Part shown: one piece after another, positions 1 to 7,407 of the stretch
Layout: the number at the start of each line of letters is the position of its first letter
Position numbering within the stretch: the first letter of the stretch is position 1
Origin: Azospirillum ramasamyi
GTDB lineage: Bacteria; Pseudomonadota; Alphaproteobacteria; Azospirillales; Azospirillaceae
Reading direction: 5' to 3'
Assembly (NCBI RefSeq): GCF_003233655.1
Contig: NZ_CP029834.1
Location: 62,001-126,000 of the forward strand
DNA: 64,000 bases
Notes under the pieces: generated by a model
Seen by the model: the letters and a program-made list of their open reading frames with translations, nothing else
Told to the model about the DNA's origin: nothing
Database searches by the model: none
Position numbers and translations under genes: made by a program

Positions 1-183
1 CATCGTGTCGGCGTCCGGCCAGTCACTGAGGTGGAGGCGGGCCATGCCGATGACGGCGTTCGCCTCGTCCACCGTGCCGTAGGCGGCGACGCGGCGGTCG
101 TTCTTGGGCACCCGGCGGCCGTCGCCGAGCGAAGTTTCGCCGGCGTCGCCGCCGCGCGTGTAGATCTTGTTCAGCTTTACCAT
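1..183 (-). CDS. cob(I)yrinic acid a,c-diamide adenosyltransferase (PduO type), N-terminal part
   Basis: The first 61 codons are present; the rest lies beyond the left edge. The N-terminus reads MVKLNKIYTRGGDAGETSLG and continues with a GDGRRVPK and a VDEANA segment. The TRxGDxGxTxLxDG and VDExNA patterns are characteristic of the PduO-type ATP:cob(I)alamin adenosyltransferase family, in which the first segment binds ATP. The enzyme transfers the adenosyl group from ATP to reduced cobalamin, making coenzyme B12 in the cytoplasm. The ATG at 181-183 follows the HIG1-protein gene by 8 bases on the same strand, so the two are probably co-transcribed. In many alphaproteobacteria etfB and etfA follow this gene; that would be outside the window and is only an inference. 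Confidence 0.9.
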   Translation of the reverse strand, partial: MVKLNKIYTRGGDAGETSLGDGRRVPKNDRRVAAYGTVDEANAVIGMARLHLSDWPDADTM

Positions 184-191
184 TGGAAGCG

Positions 192-386
192 TCAGCCTTT
201 GATGAGGATGGCGATTACGAACAGCACCAGTGCCGCGCCCTGCAGGATCACGCGCAGGCGCATCGCCTTGTTGGAACGGCGGGGATCGTTCCTGCCGCCG
301 CGGGCCATGAAGAAGAGGCCGACGAACAGCGAGCCGACCACGGCCAGCATCGCCAGGACCATCAGGATGGTGAAGAGATCTCGCAT
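192..386 (-). CDS. HIG1-type twin-transmembrane protein
   Basis: A 64-residue protein starting MRDLFTILMVLAMLAVVGSL. It has two hydrophobic helices, about residues 4-27 and 44-62, joined by a basic loop (RGGRNDPRRSNK). This matches the 'hypoxia-induced/twin transmembrane' HIG1 family, often found immediately before the cobalamin adenosyltransferase gene in alphaproteobacteria. Its molecular role in bacteria is not established; eukaryotic relatives modulate respiratory complexes. I chose the ATG at 384-386 because the hydrophobic helix begins there and the upstream extension is not hydrophobic and poorly coding-like. A TATAGT hexamer lies only a few bases upstream of the ATG, so a near-leaderless transcript is possible, but this is weak. 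Confidence 0.75.
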   Translation of the reverse strand: MRDLFTILMVLAMLAVVGSLFVGLFFMARGGRNDPRRSNKAMRLRVILQGAALVLFVIAILIKG

Positions 387-583
387 GGCGCCACTATAGC
401 CCGCGATGAGCGCCGCGCCTATGGCTGCCCTTGGATACGATGCGATACGATGGATGCAATGTCGTTGTTGCGGTGCCCCGGAAGAATTGTCGTTGCGGGC
501 AATCACCCGGTTGCCAAAGCCGTTGGACTGCATACAGTGCGCGGCGACGGACGGCCACAGCCAGGTTGGTCAGCGGAGCGGAG

Positions 584-2053
584 ATGCGTGCGATGCGGCG
601 GCGGAGTTTCCTGAAAACGGCCCTGAATGTGACCGCGGCTGCGGCGGCCGGCACCGGCGCGATGGCCGCATTGACCCGCGGGGGCGTGCACGCGGCCTCC
701 GACTCGGCCGCCCCCACGGTCGCCTTCCCCGACGGGTTCCTGTGGGGCGTCTCCACCTCCAGCTACCAGATCGAAGGGGCGGTGGCGGAGGATGGACGCG
801 GCCCCAGCGTCTGGGACACCTTCAGCCATTCCTACGGGCGGATCGCCAACGGCGACACCGGCGACGTCGCCTGCGACCATTACCACCGCTATGCCGAGGA
901 TGTGGAGTTGATGGCGCGGGCCGGGATGAGGGCCTACCGCTTCTCCATCGCCTGGCCGCGCATCCTGCCCACGGGCACGGGGGCGGTGAACGCCAAGGGG
1001 CTCGACTTCTACGACCGGCTGACCGACGCGCTGCTGGCGAAAGGCATCCAGCCCTGGCCCTGCCTGTTCCACTGGGATTTGCCCCAGGCCTTGCAGGACC
1101 GCGGCGGCTGGACCAACCGCGACATCGCCGGCTGGTTCACCGACTATGCGTTGGCGGTGACCGCCCGGCTGGGCGACCGCGCCAAGCACTGGGTGATGCT
1201 GAACGAGCCGTCGGTCGTCGCCATCTTCGGCCACGGCACCGGCGGCCATGCGCCGGGGATGACCGGCCGCGACAACTGCCTGAAGGCGATCCACCACCAG
1301 AACCTCGCCCAGGGCACGGCGCTGGCCGCGCTGCGGCAGGCAGGCGGGAAGAACTGGCAGCTCGGCACCGTGCTGTCGCTGCAGCCGTCCTGGCCGGTGG
1401 GGGGACTGGATTCGAACTATCAGGCGTCGCTGATGTGGGATGCGGTATGGAACCGCTCCTGCCTGGACCCGCTGTTCAAGGGCCGCTTCCCGGAACTGCT
1501 GGAGGCCGAGTTCACCCGCATCGCCGAGCCGGGCGACCTGGAGCGGATCAGGCAGCCGGTCGATTTCCTCGGCATCAACTATTACAGCCGCATGCACCAG
1601 CAGCCCGATCCGCATGGGCTGTTCGGCACCGGCTACGGCTCGGCGCCCGAAGGCACGCGCAGGACCGGCATGGATTGGCCGGTGGAGCCGGACGGGCTGA
1701 CCGAGATCCTGGCCGAGCTGCAGGAGAAATACGGCAACCCGCCGGTCTATGTGGCCGAGAACGGCGCCGCCTATCCCGATACCGTCGTCGATTCGAGCGG
1801 CCGGGTGGAGGACCGCGACCGCATCGCCTATCTGCGCGACCACCTCCTGGCGGCGGCCAAGGCGATCGACGAGGGCTGCAACCTCAAGGGCTATCTGGCC
1901 TGGACGCTGCTGGACAATTTCGAATGGGCGGAAGGCTACCGCCGCAAGTTCGGCCTGATCCAGGTCGACCGCGAGACGATGGCCCGCAAGCCGAAGGCCA
2001 GCTACGACTGGTACGCCTCGGTCATCCGCAACAACGCGGTTCCGCTGCGCTGA
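584..2053 (+). CDS. Tat-exported family 1 glycoside hydrolase (beta-glucosidase)
   Basis: A 489-residue GH1 enzyme. The acid/base glutamate is E208 in the LNEPS motif and the nucleophile is E392 in VAENGAAY; both are intact, as are the N-terminal FLWGVSTSSYQIEG segment and the C-terminal WTLLDNFEW segment that forms the sugar-binding site. The enzyme should hydrolyse beta-linked glucosides or related disaccharides with retention. Unlike most bacterial GH1 enzymes, which are cytoplasmic, it begins with RRRSFLK followed by an alanine-rich hydrophobic stretch, a typical twin-arginine signal, so export as a folded protein is expected. ATG 584 is preceded by a GGAG run; ATG 593 is an equally possible start that keeps the Tat signal. 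The gene is monocistronic and convergent with the reductase gene at 2065. Confidence 0.93.
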   Translation: MRAMRRRSFLKTALNVTAAAAAGTGAMAALTRGGVHAASDSAAPTVAFPDGFLWGVSTSSYQIEGAVAEDGRGPSVWDTFSHSYGRIANGDTGDVACDHYHRYAEDVELMARAGMRAYRFSIAWPRILPTGTGAVNAKGLDFYDRLTDALLAKGIQPWPCLFHWDLPQALQDRGGWTNRDIAGWFTDYALAVTARLGDRAKHWVMLNEPSVVAIFGHGTGGHAPGMTGRDNCLKAIHHQNLAQGTALAALRQAGGKNWQLGTVLSLQPSWPVGGLDSNYQASLMWDAVWNRSCLDPLFKGRFPELLEAEFTRIAEPGDLERIRQPVDFLGINYYSRMHQQPDPHGLFGTGYGSAPEGTRRTGMDWPVEPDGLTEILAELQEKYGNPPVYVAENGAAYPDTVVDSSGRVEDRDRIAYLRDHLLAAAKAIDEGCNLKGYLAWTLLDNFEWAEGYRRKFGLIQVDRETMARKPKASYDWYASVIRNNAVPLR

Positions 2054-2064
2054 GCGGGGGAGTG

Positions 2065-2658
2065 TCAGCCCAGGCGGCGCATCGCACCATCCACCTTTAT
2101 GAGGAAACGCTTCCGGCTGGCTTCGGTGGATCGGTCCATGTCGTAGTGGGCATGATAGTGGAACCTGGCCTGCGGCGCACAGGCGGTCAGAATGCCATTC
2201 TTCAGGATGCGCCGGGCGGGATTGCGCATATAGAGTTCCGTCAGCCACCACGGCGATCCGAAGCTGGTCAGCACAGCCACCGTCCGCAGCCCGGTCAGGA
2301 GCGGCAGAATGCGGCCGCCGTCGCGATCATGCCGGAACGCGATGCCCGGTCCCCACACGCGGTCTATATATCCCTTGAGGATGGCGGGCTGGTCGAACCA
2401 CCAGTGCGGGTAGCAGAAAACCAGCCCTTCCGACCAGCGCAGCCGCTCGACGAGACAGGCCACGGCCGAGGCATCGTAAACGGGCGAAAAATAGCTGGCG
2501 CGCTCGGCTACGGTCAGCGCCGGCGCGAAGCCCTCGGCATAGAGATCGGTTTCCAGAACCTCGTGACCGGATGCACGCAAAGCGGATACCGCGGTGCGGT
2601 GAACGGCGGCGGCGAAGCTCTGCGGCAATGGATGGGCGAGTATCGTCTGTATTCGCAT
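2065..2658 (-). CDS. NAD(P)H-dependent flavodoxin-fold oxidoreductase
   Basis: A 197-residue protein beginning MRIQTILAHPLPQSF. The early AHP segment followed by a small/polar residue run binds the flavin phosphate. The central FCYPHWWFDQPAILKGYIDR and the following VWGPGIAF are typical of the NQO1/KefF/MdaB group of flavodoxin-like quinone reductases. These enzymes reduce quinones or nitro compounds with two electrons, using FMN or FAD. ATG 2656-2658 gives the expected N-terminus directly before the first beta strand; an ATG 30 bases upstream would add a poorly conserved basic extension. It is divergent from the unknown gene at 2728. The natural substrate cannot be told from the sequence. 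Confidence 0.85.
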   Translation of the reverse strand: MRIQTILAHPLPQSFAAAVHRTAVSALRASGHEVLETDLYAEGFAPALTVAERASYFSPVYDASAVACLVERLRWSEGLVFCYPHWWFDQPAILKGYIDRVWGPGIAFRHDRDGGRILPLLTGLRTVAVLTSFGSPWWLTELYMRNPARRILKNGILTACAPQARFHYHAHYDMDRSTEASRKRFLIKVDGAMRRLG

Positions 2659-2727
2659 CGCGGGACGATAGCACGGCGACCGGACCATGATACACTGCAG
2701 CGATAAGTTCGAAACCATCCGTGACAC

Positions 2728-3135
2728 ATGCCGACCCCACGCCCATCCCAGCCGACCCGATTCGCCATCCAGAAGGCGCGCGGCAAGGGGTGGAAGACGC
2801 TGGAGGTGGGGGAGGAGCTTGCCCACGCCAAGGCGCGCTTCGACCGGATGGTGGGCGTCAACCCGCGGGCTTATTTCCGGCTGATCCAACTCGATTACAA
2901 CGCCGACTCCGCCTATGAGGGAATGGAGTTCATCTGGACGCTGATCGAGCTGTACGACCCGACCAAGGGTGGGCGCGTCCGCCCGGCGCCCAAGCCGGCC
3001 GCGTCCGCCAAGCCGGGGCGCAGGCGCAGGACGGCGGAACCGGTGGCTTTACCGCTGCGGGTCTATCTGGCGGTGATCCTGATCGGTACGCTCGTGGGCG
3101 CCCTGGCCTACCTGCATTTCGCCGGCGGGAGATGA
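2728..3135 (+). CDS. unknown protein with a C-terminal membrane anchor
   Basis: I do not recognise this 135-residue protein. Residues 1-75 are soluble and rather charged (FAIQKARGKGWKTLEVGEEL, then a stretch rich in aromatic residues around AYFRLIQLDY). Residues 80-105 form a proline- and arginine-rich linker. Residues 108-130 (LRVYLAVILIGTLVGALAYL) are one hydrophobic helix near the C-terminus, so it looks like a tail-anchored or single-pass inner-membrane protein with a cytoplasmic head. The ATG at 2728 has no clear ribosome-binding site. The gene is divergent from the reductase gene and convergent with the small lipoprotein gene. The codon pattern is that of the neighbouring real genes. 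Confidence 0.65.
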   Translation: MPTPRPSQPTRFAIQKARGKGWKTLEVGEELAHAKARFDRMVGVNPRAYFRLIQLDYNADSAYEGMEFIWTLIELYDPTKGGRVRPAPKPAASAKPGRRRRTAEPVALPLRVYLAVILIGTLVGALAYLHFAGGR

Positions 3136-3154
3136 CGGGGCGGCCGGTAGAGGG

Positions 3155-3442
3155 TCATTCCGTCGTGTAGCCCTTGCGGCGCATGCACAGCGCGAAGATT
3201 TCCTTGCGATAGCCGTACTGTGGCGTTTCCGGCAGCGGACGCTGGGGATAGCCGCGCAGGCGCATGGTGTGGTCGACCTGCTCGTTGCATTCGTCGAAGG
3301 CGATGGTCGGCACGTCGGGGCTGGCTGTCCACTCGCGGTAGGTGGGTTGACTGCTGCAGCCGGACAGCAGGAGCATGGCGGACAGAATGGCGGCTGCTGC
3401 TACCGGCCCGATCCCCGGAGATGCGTTCCCGAACCCGTTCAT
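3155..3442 (-). CDS. small lipoprotein of unknown function
   Basis: A 95-residue protein with a lipoprotein signal: a hydrophobic run ending LLLSGCSS puts the lipidated cysteine at residue 29. The mature part is about 66 residues and has two further cysteines (DECNEQ and ALCMRR), which could form a disulfide in the periplasm. No family was recognised. The ATG at 3440-3442 is chosen because AGGGA lies a few bases upstream and the signal peptide starts there. It is transcribed toward the unknown membrane-anchored gene and divergently from the peptidoglycan-binding gene. Confidence 0.65.
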   Translation of the reverse strand: MNGFGNASPGIGPVAAAAILSAMLLLSGCSSQPTYREWTASPDVPTIAFDECNEQVDHTMRLRGYPQRPLPETPQYGYRKEIFALCMRRKGYTTE

Positions 3443-3689
3443 GGCGTCCCTGCACTCCAGTGTTGCCCCCGAATTGACGCTACCACGTCCGGCCTTTTCC
3501 GATCCATTTTCCCACACCATTTCCGGGAGCGCGCCTTTTCGGCAACGCTGCGCGGCGGACAACAGGGACGCGCAAAAATCGCCGCCGGAAAAGCGTCGCA
3601 ATCTGGTAACACGATCCAGGCCCTCGATTCGCGGGGGGAGTGTCGTGGCTCTGAAATCGGTCTGGCGTCACGGACGGAGGGACAAGGCG

Positions 3690-4574
3690 ATGTCTGGGAT
3701 TGCGCGGCGGGTGCGTGGTGGCGCCGCGGTGGCGGCTGTGGCGGTGATGGTGTCGGTTGCTGCGGTGGGAATGCCCGCTTCCGCATGGGCGCAGGCATCG
3801 GCCGCCGACATCCAGTGGGCGCAGACCTTCCTGAAGGACAAGGGCTACAACATCGGCGGCCGGGCCAAGGGCCAGATGACGCCGGAGACGCGTTCCGCGC
3901 TCAGCGCCTATCAGAAGTCGGTCGGCCTGCCGGCCACCGGCAACCTCGATCAGGCCACCATCAACAAGATCATGGGCGAGCGCGAGAAGAAGGCCGCTCC
4001 CACCATGGGCAGCCTGTCCAAGAGCCAGGTCGGCCAGACCCGCCAGGACAGGGAGGTGGCGCCGCGCGCCGCCCCGACCGGCCGGGTCGAATCGGGCAGC
4101 GAGAGCCTCGGCGGCATGGCCCAGTTCGGCGGCGCGCCGGCGGCGGCACCGTCCTCCCCCTCGTCCGCTTCCACCGGCCACAGTGCGCCCTCGGCGTCCC
4201 AGAGCGCGGCGCGTCCGTCGCCCGGCGCTGGCGATGGGCCGGTGCCGCAGGCGGCTCCCCGTGGGGCGGTGTCGGCGACCACTCCCGACGGCAAGCCGGT
4301 TCCGGTGGTTGAGCCGGCGGCGGTCGGCGGCGGCACGTCGATCTGGCAGTCGAACGCCGCTCGGGCGGGTGTCGCCGGTCTGATCGCAGCGACGCTGGGC
4401 GGCATCGGCTTCGCCTGGTGGCGCAGCGGGCGCGGCGTCGATCCGCTGAGCCGGACGCCGGCAGGCGACAACCGGCCGCGCGACACCCGCGTCGAACCGA
4501 GCTTCGGCTCCCCCCGCCGCCGGGAGGAACTGACCGCCGGCCCAAGGCTGACCGCCGAGGCGCGGCGGCGCTGA
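3690..4574 (+). CDS. secreted or anchored peptidoglycan-binding-domain protein
   Basis: A 294-residue protein. Residues 1-35 form a signal peptide (alanine/valine-rich, ending ASAWAQA). Residues 38-95 make one peptidoglycan-binding-1 repeat: a FLKDKGYNIGG start, MTPETRSALSAYQK and GLPATGNLDQATINKI. A long low-complexity linker rich in Ala, Pro and Ser follows. A hydrophobic helix (ARAGVAGLIAATLGGIGFAW) lies near residues 218-240, then a basic tail. The domain layout suggests a wall-associated protein, but no enzymatic domain is seen. The ATG at 3690 has GGAGG upstream; a GTG at 3645 with a stronger purine run would add 15 residues before the signal peptide. The stop codon sits in the loop of a terminator-like hairpin. 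Confidence 0.8.
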   Translation: MSGIARRVRGGAAVAAVAVMVSVAAVGMPASAWAQASAADIQWAQTFLKDKGYNIGGRAKGQMTPETRSALSAYQKSVGLPATGNLDQATINKIMGEREKKAAPTMGSLSKSQVGQTRQDREVAPRAAPTGRVESGSESLGGMAQFGGAPAAAPSSPSSASTGHSAPSASQSAARPSPGAGDGPVPQAAPRGAVSATTPDGKPVPVVEPAAVGGGTSIWQSNAARAGVAGLIAATLGGIGFAWWRSGRGVDPLSRTPAGDNRPRDTRVEPSFGSPRRREELTAGPRLTAEARRR

Positions 4575-4587
4575 GCGCCGCCCCTTT
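4564..4587 (+). terminator. hairpin with the stop codon in its loop
   Basis: GGCGGCGC at 4564-4571 pairs perfectly with GCGCCGCC at 4575-4582. The three-base loop is the TGA stop codon of the peptidoglycan-binding gene, and CCTTTCC follows. It lies between two convergent genes, so it could end transcription from the plus strand. The lack of a long T run leaves this uncertain. Confidence 0.5.
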
Positions 4588-4589
4588 CC

Positions 4590-4820
4590 TCACATCATCA
4601 TCGGACAGCCGCCCCCGCCGCAGCCGCCGGATGCGCAGGCGGGGGCTGGCGCCGGCTGCGACTTGCCGACGCGCGGGGCCATGATGGCCTTGGCGACCTC
4701 GGTGCCGCCGCAGGAGGGGCAGGGGATGCCGGTAGCCTTCTTGGCATCGTAATCGGCCATATTGTCGAACCACTGGTCGAAATCATGGCCGCAGGCGCAG
4801 TGCAGGGCATAGACGATCAT
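4590..4820 (-). CDS. DUF1178-like zinc-ribbon protein
   Basis: A 76-residue protein starting MIVYALHCACGHDFDQWFDN. It has a CxCGH knuckle near the N-terminus and CPSCGG near residue 34, followed by VAKAIMAPRV. That order matches the short DUF1178 family, also related to FmdB-type zinc ribbons. A zinc ion would be held by the cysteine pairs. The C-terminal tail is unusually rich in glycine and cysteine (SGGCGGGGCP) and could bind an extra metal; this is inference. Function of the family is unknown. It is convergent with the peptidoglycan-binding gene only 15 bases away. Confidence 0.75.
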   Translation of the reverse strand: MIVYALHCACGHDFDQWFDNMADYDAKKATGIPCPSCGGTEVAKAIMAPRVGKSQPAPAPACASGGCGGGGCPMMM

Positions 4821-4888
4821 CGCGAAGCCTCGAAAAGCGGAAATTCGGCCGCTGTTCTAGTCATGCATCCGACTCCCCGCCAGGATCT

Positions 4889-4924
4889 GCATCAATATCC
4901 GCATCAATCGCCATCTGCATCAAT
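4889..4924. repeat. three copies of GCATCAAT
   Basis: GCATCAAT occurs at 4889-4896, 4901-4908 and 4917-4924 in the short gap between the endonuclease III and DUF1178-like genes. Copies are 12 and 16 bases apart. On the minus strand they lie just downstream of the endonuclease III stop codon. It may be chance or a short slippage tract. Confidence 0.4.
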
Positions 4925-4933
4925 CGCCGGGAC

Positions 4934-5614
4934 TCAACGCGACTCAGTGACCCCCAGGCGGGCGCACATCGACAGCAGCGGGCAGGTGGAGCAGCGCGGC
5001 CGCACGCCGGTGCAGATCCACTTGCCGAAGGGCACCAGCCGCTTGTTGATCTCGACCCAATAGCGCTTGGGCAGCACCGCCAGCAGCGCCGCCATGGTCT
5101 TTTCCGGCGTGCGCGCCGACACATAGCCCCAGCGGTTGGTGACGCGGTGGACATGGATGTCGACCGCCAGCGCCGGAATGTCGAAACCGACCGCCAGGGT
5201 CAGCGCCGCGATCTTCGGCCCGACCCCGCGGAAGCGCATCAGCGCGTCGGGGGTGTCCGGCACCTCGCCGCCATGCTCCTCGACGATGCGGCGCGACAGG
5301 TCGCGGATGTCGCGGGCCTTGGGTTCCGGGAAGGTGGCGCCTTGCAGCAGCTCCACCAGCCGCTCCTCCGGCAGGGCGGCCATGGCGGCCGGCGTGTCCG
5401 CGACGGCGAACAGCCGTTCGGCGACCGCCAGGCTCGTTTCGTCCCGCGTGCGGGCGGAGATCAGGCTGGCGACCAGCTGCTGGAAGGGGGTGGCATGGCC
5501 GCGGTCGCGCAGCTCGAACATCGCCGCCTTGGGATAGGGGGCGACCGCGATCCGCAGGCGGCGGAAGGCTTCGTCGATATCGAAGGCCTGGGAGGTCGCG
5601 GACTGCAAACTCAC
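4934..5614 (-). CDS. nth: endonuclease III-like DNA glycosylase/AP lyase
   Basis: A 226-residue member of the HhH-GPD superfamily. The helix-hairpin-helix reads RFRGVGPKIAAL with the Schiff-base lysine at K134. The catalytic aspartate is D152 in AVDIHVHRV. A C-terminal 4Fe-4S loop has cysteines 201, 208, 211 and 217 with the exact Cx6Cx2Cx5C spacing of endonuclease III. The enzyme removes oxidised pyrimidines and cuts the DNA backbone during base-excision repair. Two small differences from typical Nth are VGPK in place of VGRK and DIHVHRV in place of DTHVFRV, so it may belong to a divergent subgroup. It is separate from the mla genes downstream by about 100 bases. Confidence 0.9.
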   Translation of the reverse strand: MSLQSATSQAFDIDEAFRRLRIAVAPYPKAAMFELRDRGHATPFQQLVASLISARTRDETSLAVAERLFAVADTPAAMAALPEERLVELLQGATFPEPKARDIRDLSRRIVEEHGGEVPDTPDALMRFRGVGPKIAALTLAVGFDIPALAVDIHVHRVTNRWGYVSARTPEKTMAALLAVLPKRYWVEINKRLVPFGKWICTGVRPRCSTCPLLSMCARLGVTESR

Positions 5615-5715
5615 GGGAGAACCACCTCCGGGGAACGGGCTGCAACGGCACCCCGCTCGTCAACCGGCAAGTCCCCGTGATGGTTCCGGCCAGAGTGTTC
5701 CGGCCGGATGGCCGA

Positions 5716-6492
5716 TCAGAGCGCCTTGATCTGCATCTTGATCGGCCCCTCCGCCCGGCCATGAACGAACTGGTCGACATAGGCGTTGCCCGAATTGTCG
5801 ATGTCGCGGGCGTGGCCGGTCCAGATGATGCGGCCCTGGTAGATCATGGCGATGCGGTCGGCGATCTTGCGGGCGGACGCCATGTCGTGGGTGATGGTGA
5901 CGGCGGTGGCGCCGAGATCCTTCACGCACTGCACGATCAGCTCGTTGATGACGTCTGCCATGATCGGGTCGAGGCCGGTCGTCGGCTCGTCGAAGAAGAT
6001 GATCTCCGGCTCGTCGGCGATGGCGCGGGCAAGGCCGACACGCTTCTGCATGCCGCCCGACAGCTCCGCCGGCGACAGCTCCGCCACGTCGGGGGTGAGG
6101 CCGACGGCGCCCAGCTTGGCGACGGCGATCTCCTTGGCCTGGGATCGGGGCATGTTCGCGCCCTGGATCAGGCCGAAGGCGACGTTCTCCCAGACCTTCA
6201 GGCTGTCGAACAGCGCGGCGCCCTGGAACAGCATGCCGAACTTGTGCAGCATCTTCTCCCGCTCGCGCGAGCGCAGGCGGGTCGTCTCGACGCCATCGAC
6301 CTGGATGGAGCCGGAATCCGGCGTCAGCAGGCCGAGGATGCTTTTCAGCATCACCGACTTGCCGGTTCCCGAACCGCCGATGACCACCAGCGATTCGCCC
6401 TTCGCGACCTCGAGATCGATGCCGTTCAGCACCTTCTTCGGGCCGAAATGCTTGGTGACGCCCTTGAGCGCGATCTTCGGGACGGTGGTCAT
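5716..6492 (-). CDS. ABC transporter ATP-binding protein, MlaF-like
   Basis: A 258-residue ABC ATPase. Walker A is GGSGTGKS at residues 39-46, the signature is LSGGM, Walker B is IIFFDEP, and the switch histidine is in ITHDM. It is of the MlaF/Ttg2A type: the LFQGAALFDSLKVWENVAF segment is diagnostic for the group that drives phospholipid or toluene-tolerance transport. Together with the permease gene 10 bases upstream it would form a MlaE-MlaF inner-membrane core moving lipids between inner and outer membrane. No MCE-domain protein gene is adjacent, so it may work with one coded elsewhere, for example the MlaD-like protein at 30058. Confidence 0.9.
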   Translation of the reverse strand: MTTVPKIALKGVTKHFGPKKVLNGIDLEVAKGESLVVIGGSGTGKSVMLKSILGLLTPDSGSIQVDGVETTRLRSREREKMLHKFGMLFQGAALFDSLKVWENVAFGLIQGANMPRSQAKEIAVAKLGAVGLTPDVAELSPAELSGGMQKRVGLARAIADEPEIIFFDEPTTGLDPIMADVINELIVQCVKDLGATAVTITHDMASARKIADRIAMIYQGRIIWTGHARDIDNSGNAYVDQFVHGRAEGPIKMQIKAL

Positions 6493-6502
6493 GCGATGGC
6501 GC

Positions 6503-7279
6503 TCACTTGGTCGAGAAGAAGAGGCCGGTGATCAGATAATTCCACACCAGGATCAGGATGGAGGCCGACACCACCGCGTTGGTGGTGGCCGCACCCACGC
6601 CCTGTGCGCCGCCCTTGGAGTGATAACCGTGGTAGCAGCCCATCAGCGCGATCAGGAAACCGAAGATCGCCGCCTTGACCAGGCCGGAAATCACGTCGAC
6701 CGGTTGCAGGAATTCCCAGGTGCGGTTGATGTAGCTGGCGGCGTTGAAGTCCAGCCGGTAGACGCCGACCAGGAAGCCGCCGAACACGCCGATGATGTCG
6801 GCGACCACCACCAGCAGCGGCAGCATGGTCAGGCCGGCGATCAGGCGCGGGGCCACCAGATACTTGAACGGGTTGGTCGACAGGGTCGACAGCGCGTCGA
6901 TCTGCTCGGTCACCCGCATGGTGCCGATCTCCGCCGCCATGGCGGCGCCGATGCGGCCCGCGACCATCAGGCCGGCCAGCACCGGCCCCAGTTCGCGCGT
7001 CACCGACAGCACGACGACGGTGGCGATGGCCCCCTCCGCCTGGAAGCGGGAGAAGCCGCTGTAGCTCTGCAGGGCCAGCACCATACCCGTGAACAGCGCC
7101 GTCAGCCCGACCACCGGCAGCGAATAATAGCCGATGTCGATCATCTGGCGCAGGATCTGCCGCGGATAGAGCGGCGGGCGCACGCAGTGCGACAGGGCGG
7201 ACCCGGTGAACAGGGCAAGGCGTCCGGTCGCTTCCAGGAAGATCAGGAAGGCCCGGCCGGTGGCGGCGAGGAAACCCAT
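6503..7279 (-). CDS. MlaE-like ABC transporter permease
   Basis: A 258-residue membrane protein of the MlaE/Ttg2B family. It has about six hydrophobic segments. Family hallmarks are visible: VTRELGPVLAGLMVAGRIGA, then AAEIGTMRVTEQIDAL, and a C-terminal MGCYHGYHSKGGAQGVG. MlaE forms the inner-membrane channel of a phospholipid transporter and binds the MlaF ATPase. The gene lacks an N-terminal STAS domain, unlike the second copy at 28067. It is followed by mlaF after 10 bases, so the two are an operon. It lies about 128 bases downstream of alr and may have its own promoter. Confidence 0.9.
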   Translation of the reverse strand: MGFLAATGRAFLIFLEATGRLALFTGSALSHCVRPPLYPRQILRQMIDIGYYSLPVVGLTALFTGMVLALQSYSGFSRFQAEGAIATVVVLSVTRELGPVLAGLMVAGRIGAAMAAEIGTMRVTEQIDALSTLSTNPFKYLVAPRLIAGLTMLPLLVVVADIIGVFGGFLVGVYRLDFNAASYINRTWEFLQPVDVISGLVKAAIFGFLIALMGCYHGYHSKGGAQGVGAATTNAVVSASILILVWNYLITGLFFSTK

Positions 7280-7407
7280 CAGTCGGCCCGCATCCTTGGT
7301 TTGAGTCTCATTTGGGCGCTGCGGTCATAGCACCGATGGACCCCGCGGTCATCCTTGGACTTTGCAATGGTGGGGCGACATCCGCCGCGCGCGGTGGGAA
7401 TAGGGGA

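Noticed and set aside
406..2706. A plus-strand frame overlapping the GH1 gene in another reading frame.
   Set aside because: It is arginine-rich without a domain; the GH1 frame holds both catalytic glutamates.
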